Of a DNA stretch of 21,565 nucleotides, positions 6,444-15,379 are shown piece after piece. A model generated the notes under the pieces. The model was not told where the DNA came from. It saw only the letters and a list, made by a program, of their open reading frames with translations, and ran no database searches. Both the position numbers and the translations under genes were made by a program. The stretch is from NCBI GenBank assembly GCA_023423285.1, contig JAFAFV010000213.1:1-21565 (forward strand), read 5' to 3'. How positions within the stretch are numbered: the first letter of the stretch is position 1; every line of letters begins with the position of its first letter. The stretch is from Bacteroidota bacterium. Its GTDB lineage: Bacteria > Bacteroidota > Bacteroidia > Chitinophagales > Chitinophagaceae.

Positions 6444-9400
6444 CTATACTTCCACATGCACTTCATGAATTTGACCATCTTCGTTCAGCATAATAAATTC
6501 ATCAGAAACGCGTTGATCATTCACCGTTATCTGTATCGAACCATCCTTCCTTTTATTTTTCAGAGAGATGTGATAGAATGTATTTTCTCCTACCCTGTAA
6601 TTGATCTCAAAACCTTCCCACTCCTCGGGTATGCATGGGTTGATGTACAACTTATTGGCTTCTCGTTTAACGCCTAAAATAAACTCAAGCGCCAGTTGAT
6701 ACATCCATCCTGCAGAGCCGGTATACCAAGTCCAGCCACCTCTTCCTTCGTGCGGCGCCACTCCATACACATCAGCGGCAATTACATAAGGTTCCACTTT
6801 ATATTTTTCAATATCCTCTTCATTCAATCCATGATTAACGGGATTGGTCATGCTGAAAAGTTCCCACACGGTTTTATTATCCTTCATTGCCGCAAAAGCC
6901 ATCATAGCCCATACGGCAGCATGTGTGTATTGACCGCCGTTTTCCCGCACGCCTGGCACATAGCCTTTTATGTAACCAGGGTAAAGATCAGATTTATCAA
7001 AAGCCGGTGTAAGCAGTTTAATCAACCCGTTCTCTCTGTCAACAAGATATTTGTTCAGCGATTTCATGGCCTGCTCCCTGCGCTCGGGCGTGCTTGCGCC
7101 TGAAAGTACACTCCAACTTTGCGAAATAGAATCAATTTTACACTCCTCATTTTCTTTAGAGCCAAGCGGTGTGCCATCATCAAAATAAGCCCGGCGGTAC
7201 CACTCGCCATCCCATGCATTTTTATTGATGTTTTCCTTAAGTTTATCTGCCTCTGTCTTGCAATGAGTGGAAAACTCCTCATCGCCATATTTTAGTGCTA
7301 TAGCACTAAACTTAATCAATATATCGTACAGGAAAAAGCCCAGCCACACACTTTCGCCCTTTCCCTTTATGCCTACCTTATCCATGCCATCGTTCCAATC
7401 GCCATAACCCATCAGCGGCAAACCATGCACTCCAAATTTTAACCCGTAATTAATGGCTGCTTTACAATGATTGTACAGTGTTTCCCAATGATCTAAGAAC
7501 ACGGGTAGGTCGTAATACGATTCTTCATCGGGCCTTAGCTGCCTGCCTTCGATGAAAGAAATGTATTCATCAAGTATACCTGCATCACCGGTAGTTTCAA
7601 TATACCTTGCCGTAACAAAAGGCAGCCACAGATAATCATCAGAGCAGGCAGTACGTACACCGCGACCACTTGGCGGGTGCCACCAGTGCTGCACATCGCC
7701 CTCTTTAAACTGCCGCGATGCTGCCAGCTTAATATGCTCCCTGGCAACTTCGGGCGTGGTATGCATCAGCGACAGCACATCCTGCAACTGATCACGGTAG
7801 CCATATGCGCCACCGGACTGATAAAAGCCGCTGCGGCCCCACATACGACAAGCAAGGGCCTGGTACACCCACCAACCGTTTGCCATCACGTTCATCGCCT
7901 CGTCTGGCGTTTTTACATACACCGCGCCTAAAATGCGGTTCCACTGATCGTGCACTTTGTTTTGCGCATCATGTGCCACATCAGTACCTTTTAATTTTCG
8001 AACCAGGTCGCGTGTATCATGTTCATTTTTACCGGCGCCTATTCTAAAAATGATCTCCTTCTCTTCTTCATTATGCAGTTCTACCAGAACCTGAATGGCC
8101 GCACAGGGGTCTAAGGCCGGGCCGGTTTTGCCGGAAAGCTTTTCCCGAAGCATTGCTGCGGGGCTTTCCATCGTTCCGTTGCGACCCAAAAATTCCACAC
8201 GGTCGCAGGTAAACGTTTTTTCGGGACTGTCCGTATCAAAGAAAGCCACTTTTTCTGCAAAAACAGTATTGTATTTATTACGTACAAACAGTACACCCGT
8301 TTCATGATCTACTTCTGTAACCACATGCATTTTGGTTTTATGTGGCATATCACCCAGCACCCACTCTACAAAGCCTGTTGCAGAAAGTTTTCTTTCGCGG
8401 CCGGAATGGTTCCTGATCTTTAGCACTATGTATTTTACGGGCGCTTCCACATCGGCATACACCCACATTTGCGACCAGATACCATCGTATTTATGTTCAA
8501 AAACAGAGTACCCAAATCCATGCCTGGTGAGATAGGGCATATGGCTGGGCCTGGGCAATGGTGAGGCAGACCAGTAACGGCCGCTGTGTTCATCACGTAT
8601 GTAAAATGCTTCTCCGCATTTATCTGAAACCGGATCATTCTTCCACGGCGTAAGCCTGTAAGCGTGTGCATTGTCAACCCATGTATATGCTGAACCACTT
8701 TCGGAGATCATCGTACCTAACTGTGGGTTAGCAATAATATTTACCCATGGGGCCGGTGTTTTTTGATTGTTATCGGTCAGAATTACGTATTCTTTACCAT
8801 CTTTTGTAAATCCACCCGTACCGTTGTTGAAGATCAAATCAGCAGGTAGTGAAACCTTTTGGGTTATGTCAGGTTCATACTGAGTAGCGGCAATTTTGAT
8901 GGGCTGCGGCAAGGTTCTGGGCGTTTTTTTCATGGCCATTTGTTCTGCCAGCGAACCTTGATTGTCGTTAAAAATCAGCCTTGCCACTGTTTGAAACAAT
9001 ATTCTGTCCTCGTTGGAAACCTGATCGCCCCAGCGAACGAAAATGCCGCCATGCTGGTCCATAGCCGCCCCGCTGGTAGCGCTGATGAAGCCCAGTATCT
9101 GATCGTGGAAAACCTGGCGGTAAGAGCCGTAATCCTCATTCCAGATCACCAGGTCAACCTGTAGGCCTTTCAGCCTCCAATAAGAATGGGCGCGAATCAT
9201 TTGTTTTACAAAATCAATATTATCACTGTCGTGCACGCGTACCAATATAATAGGTATATCGCCGGAAATAGCATAGCTCCACAATCCCTGCTGACCTTTT
9301 ACATTGCTTTTTATAATGGCAGCCTCAGCCCGGTGTGAATCATTGGAATATAAAATAGACCCGGCAATGCTGTTGTACAACTGCGCATCGGCTTCGTTGG

Positions 9401-12400
9401 CATTGATTTGGTGCAGCAATACCTGGCTGTGCGTCCACGAAAGTTCAAAAGCGCGGTTTTTTAAATGCCTGTCCTGATATTTATCAATAAGATTTGTTAC
9501 CACTTCTTTTGACTCGCCAACGCCTGTCACCATATCGAAAGTGGCGGTTTGCTTGGGTCTGAGCGTTACTTTATACCTGATAGCTACAACCGGGTCGAGC
9601 ACGGGGCCCTGACTACCCGATAGCCTGCCACCATTTGTTACAGCTGCCGGCGCCTGAACAGATTTTGTTCTGCCAATAAATTTCATCCGGTCTGTCTCGA
9701 AAGAAATGTCTTCTTTTTGAGCGCCGCTCAAAGTGAGCATGTGAAACATCCAGGGAACTTCTTCATCTTTTTTTCGCGGGCGGCGCGTGCATAGGATGGC
9801 GCTGTCTTCTTCAAGAATACTTGTTTGAACAAATAAATTGCTAAAAGCCGGATGCGCTTCATCTGCAGCCTGTGGTGCAATTACCACTTCTGCATAGCTG
9901 GTCACCTCTATGGTTTTTACACTGCTACTGCGGTTAATGATCTTGATCCGGCGGATCTCCACATCATCTTCCGGAGAAACCACGATGTCCGTCCAGGTGT
10001 CAAAGCCTTCATCTTCTCTTTTAATTTCCACATGCCCCTGCGAGAATATGGTTTCATACACCTTTGCCTTCTTTAAAGTGGGTTGATAAGTGTTAGACCA
10101 GTGAGCACCGGTTTGTAAATCTTTAATATAACAGAACATGCCCCAGTTATCCTGTGTGGTGTCTTCCCTCCAGCGGCTAAGAGTAATGCCCTTCCATTTG
10201 CTGTAACCCGCACCGGCATTGGATATGGCCACCTGATATCTTCCGTTTGACAGTAGTTGTATTTCAGGAACAGCCGTATCTGGCGTGGTAATGACGCGCA
10301 TATACGGATCGTGACCAATTGTATGCCTTTCATTGCTTGGGTCTTCGGTATGAGAATAAAAGTTTGTGGTGCGGGGAGCACGCTCCTGCAACAACAACAG
10401 TGCCGACTGGAACTGCGGATCTTTTTCAAAACGCCGCTGCATTTTTTGCGCCAGCAAGTAATAAGCCAGTGATAAAAAGCCCATGCCCAAATGGTGCACC
10501 ATAAATGATTTGATGATTACCCTGGATTCTCCGCGGGGCATTCTTGCAGGCGTATAATCTATGGCTTCATAAAAACCATACTTGCCTTCAAAACCTTTTT
10601 TTGCCATTACTTCAAGGTTTTCAGTAGCGGCTACGGGGTCAATCATCATGGCCATCATGGTGGCATAAGGCGCAATAACCAGCTCTTCACCAAGCCCTCG
10701 TTTTAAGCCCAGGCCTGGCACACCAAACGATTGGTACTGGTAATTCAGACTGGTATCTACCAAATTATAAGCAGATTCTGAAATACCCCACGGCACATCT
10801 TTGCGCGCGGCATAATCAATCTGGTTCTTTACGGCTGCACGTCCGGTTCTTTCCAGCAATGTGCCCTCATAAGCCGGCATTACAAGCTGAGGCATGAGGT
10901 ATTCAAACATAGAGCCGCTCCACGACAGCAGTACGGGCGCGCTGCCGCTGTTGGTGATCAGCCTGCCTAAAGCAAACCAGCTTCCCTGCGATACTTTGCC
11001 CTGCGCAATGGCAGTAAAAATGCCTAGCCGGGCTTCAGACGCCAGCATATCATAATAGCTTTTATCTTTCATTTCGTCGGTTACATTGTAACCTATGTAG
11101 AAGAGGTGCTTTGTCTTGTCGTAAAGGAAACTATAATCCACATCGGCAAAACCTGCACATTCATTTTCAAGCTGCTCCAGCATACTCAACTGCTCAAGCG
11201 CATTGCGGCTGCCTAATTTTACGTCTGCAAGAATAGCCGTAAGAAGCGCCTCATCATCGGAGCCTTTTGACTGTGCAATTAAATTTTCAATTACAGGTAC
11301 GATGGTTTCTTCATATTTAAAAATTTGTATAAAGCTGGGTATGTCATTTAGCGCATCAAGGTCATTAAAGCCAGAAATCGGCAACTGGTTTGCCCAGGGC
11401 GTTAAGAAGTTGAAATCTGCCAGCATTTGCGAAAGCTGCATGTCCATTTTTTCGAGCCAGTAACACCCATCCGCGCTTTCCTGTAATGCCTTATCGGCCT
11501 TCAGCACTTTTGTTTCGGATAGCAAAACATTAAGCACGCTTATCGTTTCAAACAACCCTGCCGGCGGTGTGTTAACAAAGGTTTTGTTGAGGTTCTCAAT
11601 ATTGTGAAATGAGGACTGTGTTTTTTTGTCGTAATAATTTTTTGCCACGCAAATGGTATCTCTGAGTCCAAGATAAAATTGATTGCTGAAAATTTTTGCA
11701 TCCCGTAGTTCAATTAATCCCTGCTTCATGGTAAGAAAAGAAGCGATAAGGTTGCCACTGTCTACAGTTGATACATATCTCGGATTTAAAGGCACCAGCG
11801 AAATGGTATCGTACCAGTTGTAAAAATGCCCTTTGTATCTTTCCAGGCTATTAAGTGTAGCAAAGGTTTTCTGGTAATTTTCTATTACAGAATTTGGGCT
11901 TTGATAACCAAAATCATAAGCCGATAAACCGGATAGCAAAGCCAGGCCTATATTGGTAGGCGAAGTGCGTGCGGCCAAGGCCTCTCTGGGTTGTAACTGG
12001 TAGTTATCCGGCGGTAGCCAGTTGTGCTCCGGCGTGAAAAAATCTTCAAAGTAAGCCCATGTTTTCCGTGACAGCTGATAAAGAAAATCTTTCTTTTCTT
12101 CAGAAAGTTCGACAGCTTTTTGTTGATACGATCTGCTAAGCCACCAGGCAAACATAGGCCCTGCTGCCCATAAAATAAGAACAGGCAATGCTACAAAAAT
12201 ATTCTGCGGAGCAAAATATAATACAAGTGCAATGGTAACAATTACAATAAATAAGGATCCCCACATGTAAGCATAGCTGTCTGTAATGTCTTTCTGTTTT
12301 TTTGACGCCATTACAGAAGAAGGTGTCCACTCCAATAACTTACGGCGCGAGATGAGCATGCGCCAGTTAGCCCGCACAATAGCATCCAGATTCTTCCACG

Positions 12401-15131
12401 CTTCAAAAGGAAGCACGGCAATGTTGAACAAAATATGAGTAAGGTTCAAGCTAAAGCCGGAACCCACATCGCTGATATGCGACCTCATGTCCACATCACG
12501 AGATTTATGAAAGAAATGCCAGATAGCTGCAATTAAAGGAGTGATGAACCAGATGGATAGTATCGCAATCGTCCACAATAAAGGCCTGGGTAAAAACAAC
12601 CAGCTTATAATGAGCAGTAAAACTACCGATGCCGGCACAAGGCTTCTTCGAAGATTGTCAAAAATTTTCCAGCGCGACAGGCCGGAAAGATGGTTTTTGA
12701 CCATCTTTTTATTTTTATCCGGCACCCAGGGCATACCCCAGGTGGCAATTTGCCAGTCGCCCCTGATCCAGCGGTGGCGCCGCGCCACATCAGCCCAGTA
12801 GGTTGGCACATATTCTTCAAACAATTGCACATCCGTTAACAGGCCTGAACGCACGTAAGAGCCTTCCAGTAAGTCGTGGCTGAGGATGCGGTTTTCGGGA
12901 AAAGCATCTCCTAACACCTTTTCAAAAACATCAATATCATAAATTCCTTTGCCAATGAAAGACCCTTCTTCAAACAGATCCTGGTATACATCTGAGATCA
13001 GTTGTGTGTAAGGATCAAGACCTGAATCGTTTGAATGCATTTTGGTGTACAATGAACTGTTGCCGGTAGGCAGGCTGATGGCCACACGCGGTTGCAGCAA
13101 TCCGTAACCTTCTACCACACGCCTCTTTCTTTCATTGATCACAGGTTTATTAAGCGGATGCGCCATGGTAGCAATCATTTTCCAGGCGCTTTCCCGCGGC
13201 AATAATGTATCGGCGTCCAGCGTTATCACATATTTCACATGTCTTATCGCATCTATATTGCCTATTATAAGTGAAAAATCATCATACCCCATACCACGCA
13301 GCAAACTATTCAGTTCGCCTAATTTTCCACGCTTGCGTTCATGTGCCATCCATATTTTTTCCTGTGCGTTCCATTTGCGTGGTCGGTGCAGTAAAAAGAA
13401 TTTATCGCTGCTTTTTTTTACGTATTTCGTGTTAAGGTCCTCGATTAATTCTGTAGCGTAAGAAAGCAAGCGGTCATCATCCGGCATTGTTTCCTTGGGA
13501 GCGTCTGCAAAATCGGTAAGCAGTGCAAAATACAGGTTGTCTTCTGTATTCGCCAGGTAGCGAATTTCGAGGTCTGCGGCCAACTCTTCAATTCCATTGA
13601 TGCTGGTAAGCATGCAAGGCACAGCTACCAGCGCACTGTTTTCCTCAGGTATGCCATCCAGGTAATTCATTTTTGGCAATGGCTTGGGACTGACGATGAT
13701 GGTAGAAAGCCAATTGATGAGCACGGTAAAAAGCTGGCTGAATGCAACGAAACTTAAAATGCCCGTTACCACGGCAAGCCATACCGGGTTTCCATGGTTC
13801 CAGGTATAAAATGCTGCCAGAACACTTACAATGTAAGTCAGGAGCATCACAGAGCCGACGTAAGAAAGAATGCGGTTGTATTTGAGAATGGATTTCAACT
13901 TATCCCGAAACGAAAAATCAAAACCAACTTTTTCAACCAATTTCTTTTTGCCCTTATCATCAATCAGATAGTATCCTACGTGGTGCTGCCTTTTCGGGTA
14001 GTTTTTTTCGAAAGCTTCTTTAGCAAGATCAATGGCAATTTGGGCGATCTGGTATTCCGGGCGGCCACTTTTTTTGCTCGCCCATTCCACCACATGACGG
14101 TAGCGGTCGCGTGTATTGAAATCCATTTGCCCGTAAGTACCGTCAAGATCCTTAAACAATATTTTTTGTACCACGCTCACGTCTTCCACAAAGTCGCGCC
14201 AGTCTGTGGTTTTTATAAGCCGGATGCTTTCAATACTGTTTCGAATAGAAACCTGGTTGGCTGCCTGTTTTTGGTTTTCAATATTAATCAGCTCTTCTGA
14301 TGTTTCGCCTTTTTCGTTGAGGGTTTGTTCCAGCAGTGTAAGCGGCATAGCCAGATTTTGCCCTTTTCCCTGCAGACGGCGCGTAAATTCGGCCACAAAA
14401 GTGCTGGTATAATCAATGGATGCTTTTGACATTTCTGCCAAAACAATGATCACATCGCTGGTTTTCTTTTTGGTGGTTTGTAAAAACTGGTTGGCCCAGT
14501 AAGAGGCCATGTTTTTATCCAGCCTGTCTACGGCAATATGAGAGGCGATGCGGCGGATATTTTCAAGAATGCCCAGCCTGAGCATGATGGGGATGGCCCA
14601 AAGCTCGCCAAGTGTAAGCTTGGTAACGGTTTGATAAGAATTGATGAATGTGGTTACATTGGCCACATCCACGCGACCATCGTTGTGTGAAATGATCTCC
14701 AAGGCAATATCATACACGCGGGGCAAACCTTTTGACTTGCCTTTGGCCAGTATAGGAAGCGTTTGGCTGTACTTTTTTGGAAGGTGCTTGCGGGCCAGGT
14801 TGATCTGCTCTTTGATGAGATAGAAGTTATCTAAAAACCACTCGCTGGCCGGTGCAATATCATTATTGTCTTTAACGGTTTCAACAAGTATGTTGTGAAC
14901 GTTCAAAATGGTTTCTTCATTATCGTCAAGCCTGCTGAGTAGTTTATCGGGCTGCTTATCTTTTAATACTTTATGCGCTTTGGCCACCCTGATGCCATGG
15001 TCTTTCATTTGAGCATTGCTGTATAGTTCTGAGCGGAAGGGATCTTCTCCTTTCATGCCTCTGTTATTACTGGGCATGAATATATCTTTCATTTGTTTTA
15101 CAATATCATCTACGGGGTTCGCGAACTTCAT
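6444..15131 (-). CDS. cgs: Cyclic beta-1,2-glucan synthase (NdvB/Cgs type; GT84 + cyclisation + GH94 domains)
   Basis: The 2895-aa multidomain inner-membrane enzyme matches rhizobial NdvB and Brucella Cgs (about 2800-2900 aa), which polymerise UDP-glucose into beta-1,2-glucan, set its length and cyclise it. Numbered from the ATG, residues 1-420 form an N-terminal soluble region, with membrane segments near 421-443 and 448-480. The GT84 transferase has DAD at 639-641, HDLLEGSYVRSGL (752-764) and RRHRWIRGDWQ (784-794). More helices lie near 832-872 and 956-997. A glucoamylase-fold (GH189-like) cyclisation domain spans about 1010-1580, with SEARLG, WGISESAYN (1448-1456) and HHLGMG. Two beta-sandwich regions (about 1595-1880 and 2100-2390) precede a GH94 phosphorylase barrel with YGYRDQLQD (2443-2451) and GDWNDGMD (2577-2584). 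A TTG nine codons upstream is open, but the ATG at 15129-15131 is preferred. No exporter gene (NdvA/Cgt) is in the window. Confidence 0.93.
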   Translation of the reverse strand: MKFANPVDDIVKQMKDIFMPSNNRGMKGEDPFRSELYSNAQMKDHGIRVAKAHKVLKDKQPDKLLSRLDDNEETILNVHNILVETVKDNNDIAPASEWFLDNFYLIKEQINLARKHLPKKYSQTLPILAKGKSKGLPRVYDIALEIISHNDGRVDVANVTTFINSYQTVTKLTLGELWAIPIMLRLGILENIRRIASHIAVDRLDKNMASYWANQFLQTTKKKTSDVIIVLAEMSKASIDYTSTFVAEFTRRLQGKGQNLAMPLTLLEQTLNEKGETSEELINIENQKQAANQVSIRNSIESIRLIKTTDWRDFVEDVSVVQKILFKDLDGTYGQMDFNTRDRYRHVVEWASKKSGRPEYQIAQIAIDLAKEAFEKNYPKRQHHVGYYLIDDKGKKKLVEKVGFDFSFRDKLKSILKYNRILSYVGSVMLLTYIVSVLAAFYTWNHGNPVWLAVVTGILSFVAFSQLFTVLINWLSTIIVSPKPLPKMNYLDGIPEENSALVAVPCMLTSINGIEELAADLEIRYLANTEDNLYFALLTDFADAPKETMPDDDRLLSYATELIEDLNTKYVKKSSDKFFLLHRPRKWNAQEKIWMAHERKRGKLGELNSLLRGMGYDDFSLIIGNIDAIRHVKYVITLDADTLLPRESAWKMIATMAHPLNKPVINERKRRVVEGYGLLQPRVAISLPTGNSSLYTKMHSNDSGLDPYTQLISDVYQDLFEEGSFIGKGIYDIDVFEKVLGDAFPENRILSHDLLEGSYVRSGLLTDVQLFEEYVPTYWADVARRHRWIRGDWQIATWGMPWVPDKNKKMVKNHLSGLSRWKIFDNLRRSLVPASVVLLLIISWLFLPRPLLWTIAILSIWFITPLIAAIWHFFHKSRDVDMRSHISDVGSGFSLNLTHILFNIAVLPFEAWKNLDAIVRANWRMLISRRKLLEWTPSSVMASKKQKDITDSYAYMWGSLFIVIVTIALVLYFAPQNIFVALPVLILWAAGPMFAWWLSRSYQQKAVELSEEKKDFLYQLSRKTWAYFEDFFTPEHNWLPPDNYQLQPREALAARTSPTNIGLALLSGLSAYDFGYQSPNSVIENYQKTFATLNSLERYKGHFYNWYDTISLVPLNPRYVSTVDSGNLIASFLTMKQGLIELRDAKIFSNQFYLGLRDTICVAKNYYDKKTQSSFHNIENLNKTFVNTPPAGLFETISVLNVLLSETKVLKADKALQESADGCYWLEKMDMQLSQMLADFNFLTPWANQLPISGFNDLDALNDIPSFIQIFKYEETIVPVIENLIAQSKGSDDEALLTAILADVKLGSRNALEQLSMLEQLENECAGFADVDYSFLYDKTKHLFYIGYNVTDEMKDKSYYDMLASEARLGIFTAIAQGKVSQGSWFALGRLITNSGSAPVLLSWSGSMFEYLMPQLVMPAYEGTLLERTGRAAVKNQIDYAARKDVPWGISESAYNLVDTSLNYQYQSFGVPGLGLKRGLGEELVIAPYATMMAMMIDPVAATENLEVMAKKGFEGKYGFYEAIDYTPARMPRGESRVIIKSFMVHHLGMGFLSLAYYLLAQKMQRRFEKDPQFQSALLLLQERAPRTTNFYSHTEDPSNERHTIGHDPYMRVITTPDTAVPEIQLLSNGRYQVAISNAGAGYSKWKGITLSRWREDTTQDNWGMFCYIKDLQTGAHWSNTYQPTLKKAKVYETIFSQGHVEIKREDEGFDTWTDIVVSPEDDVEIRRIKIINRSSSVKTIEVTSYAEVVIAPQAADEAHPAFSNLFVQTSILEEDSAILCTRRPRKKDEEVPWMFHMLTLSGAQKEDISFETDRMKFIGRTKSVQAPAAVTNGGRLSGSQGPVLDPVVAIRYKVTLRPKQTATFDMVTGVGESKEVVTNLIDKYQDRHLKNRAFELSWTHSQVLLHQINANEADAQLYNSIAGSILYSNDSHRAEAAIIKSNVKGQQGLWSYAISGDIPIILVRVHDSDNIDFVKQMIRAHSYWRLKGLQVDLVIWNEDYGSYRQVFHDQILGFISATSGAAMDQHGGIFVRWGDQVSNEDRILFQTVARLIFNDNQGSLAEQMAMKKTPRTLPQPIKIAATQYEPDITQKVSLPADLIFNNGTGGFTKDGKEYVILTDNNQKTPAPWVNIIANPQLGTMISESGSAYTWVDNAHAYRLTPWKNDPVSDKCGEAFYIRDEHSGRYWSASPLPRPSHMPYLTRHGFGYSVFEHKYDGIWSQMWVYADVEAPVKYIVLKIRNHSGRERKLSATGFVEWVLGDMPHKTKMHVVTEVDHETGVLFVRNKYNTVFAEKVAFFDTDSPEKTFTCDRVEFLGRNGTMESPAAMLREKLSGKTGPALDPCAAIQVLVELHNEEEKEIIFRIGAGKNEHDTRDLVRKLKGTDVAHDAQNKVHDQWNRILGAVYVKTPDEAMNVMANGWWVYQALACRMWGRSGFYQSGGAYGYRDQLQDVLSLMHTTPEVAREHIKLAASRQFKEGDVQHWWHPPSGRGVRTACSDDYLWLPFVTARYIETTGDAGILDEYISFIEGRQLRPDEESYYDLPVFLDHWETLYNHCKAAINYGLKFGVHGLPLMGYGDWNDGMDKVGIKGKGESVWLGFFLYDILIKFSAIALKYGDEEFSTHCKTEADKLKENINKNAWDGEWYRRAYFDDGTPLGSKENEECKIDSISQSWSVLSGASTPERREQAMKSLNKYLVDRENGLIKLLTPAFDKSDLYPGYIKGYVPGVRENGGQYTHAAVWAMMAFAAMKDNKTVWELFSMTNPVNHGLNEEDIEKYKVEPYVIAADVYGVAPHEGRGGWTWYTGSAGWMYQLALEFILGVKREANKLYINPCIPEEWEGFEINYRVGENTFYHISLKNKRKDGSIQITVNDQRVSDEFIMLNEDGQIHEVHVEV

Positions 15132-15171
15132 AATCAAAACAATTAATAACTCAATCAAATATTAAACAACC

Positions 15172-15185
15172 ATTACAAATGTAAT
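15172..15185 (-). promoter_or_regulatory. Palindromic -7 region of the glucan synthase promoter
   Basis: ATTACA-AA-TGTAAT is a perfect inverted repeat. On the minus strand it contains TACATTTG (TAnnTTTG, at 15183-15176), about 45 nt before the ATG at 15131, placing transcription start near 15169. That would exclude an appreciable leader for the upstream TTG at 15158 and favours the ATG. No convincing -33 box is seen. The core is shared with the GH3 promoter. Confidence 0.42.
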
Positions 15186-15285
15186 CTTTTGAAGAAGAAT
15201 AATACCTCTTTAAAACACAGTCTCCAGCACAGTCAGCGTCAATATAGTTAATTAAAACTTTAATCATTTACAAAGATGTTTTGCA

Positions 15286-15366
15286 ATGAAAAAATTCCTT
15301 TTTACTGGCGGTTTAGTGCACAAGTTATTGTCTGCATTGATCGCTCAACAGCATCAGGTTATATAA
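15286..15366 (+). pseudogene. Possible remnant of an SDR-epimerase gene N-terminus (26 codons)
   Basis: A 26-codon ATG-to-TAA frame starts MKKFLFTGG and continues with LLSALIAQQHQVI at its end. This resembles the first beta-alpha-beta unit of NAD-epimerases of the TIGR01777/YfcH sort (a TGGTG-x-(I/L)-G turn, helix, then strand ending in HxV) but with the glycine-rich turn shortened, followed by a stop. It lies in the 248-bp spacer between two minus-strand genes and has no recognisable promoter. Either a decayed gene start or chance; the rest of this spacer shows only the synthase promoter. Confidence 0.25.
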
Positions 15367-15379
15367 AGAGATATTTTAA

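Noticed and set aside
6696..14823. Many open frames of 60-170 codons on the plus strand and in other minus frames across the synthase gene
   Set aside because: They lie wholly within a strongly supported 2895-aa coding frame, show no domain pattern and have biased shadow-like compositions.
15132..15158. N-terminal extension of the glucan synthase from a TTG at 15158
   Set aside because: The extra nine residues add nothing family-like, the predicted transcription start (near 15169) leaves almost no leader, and a good ATG lies at 15131.
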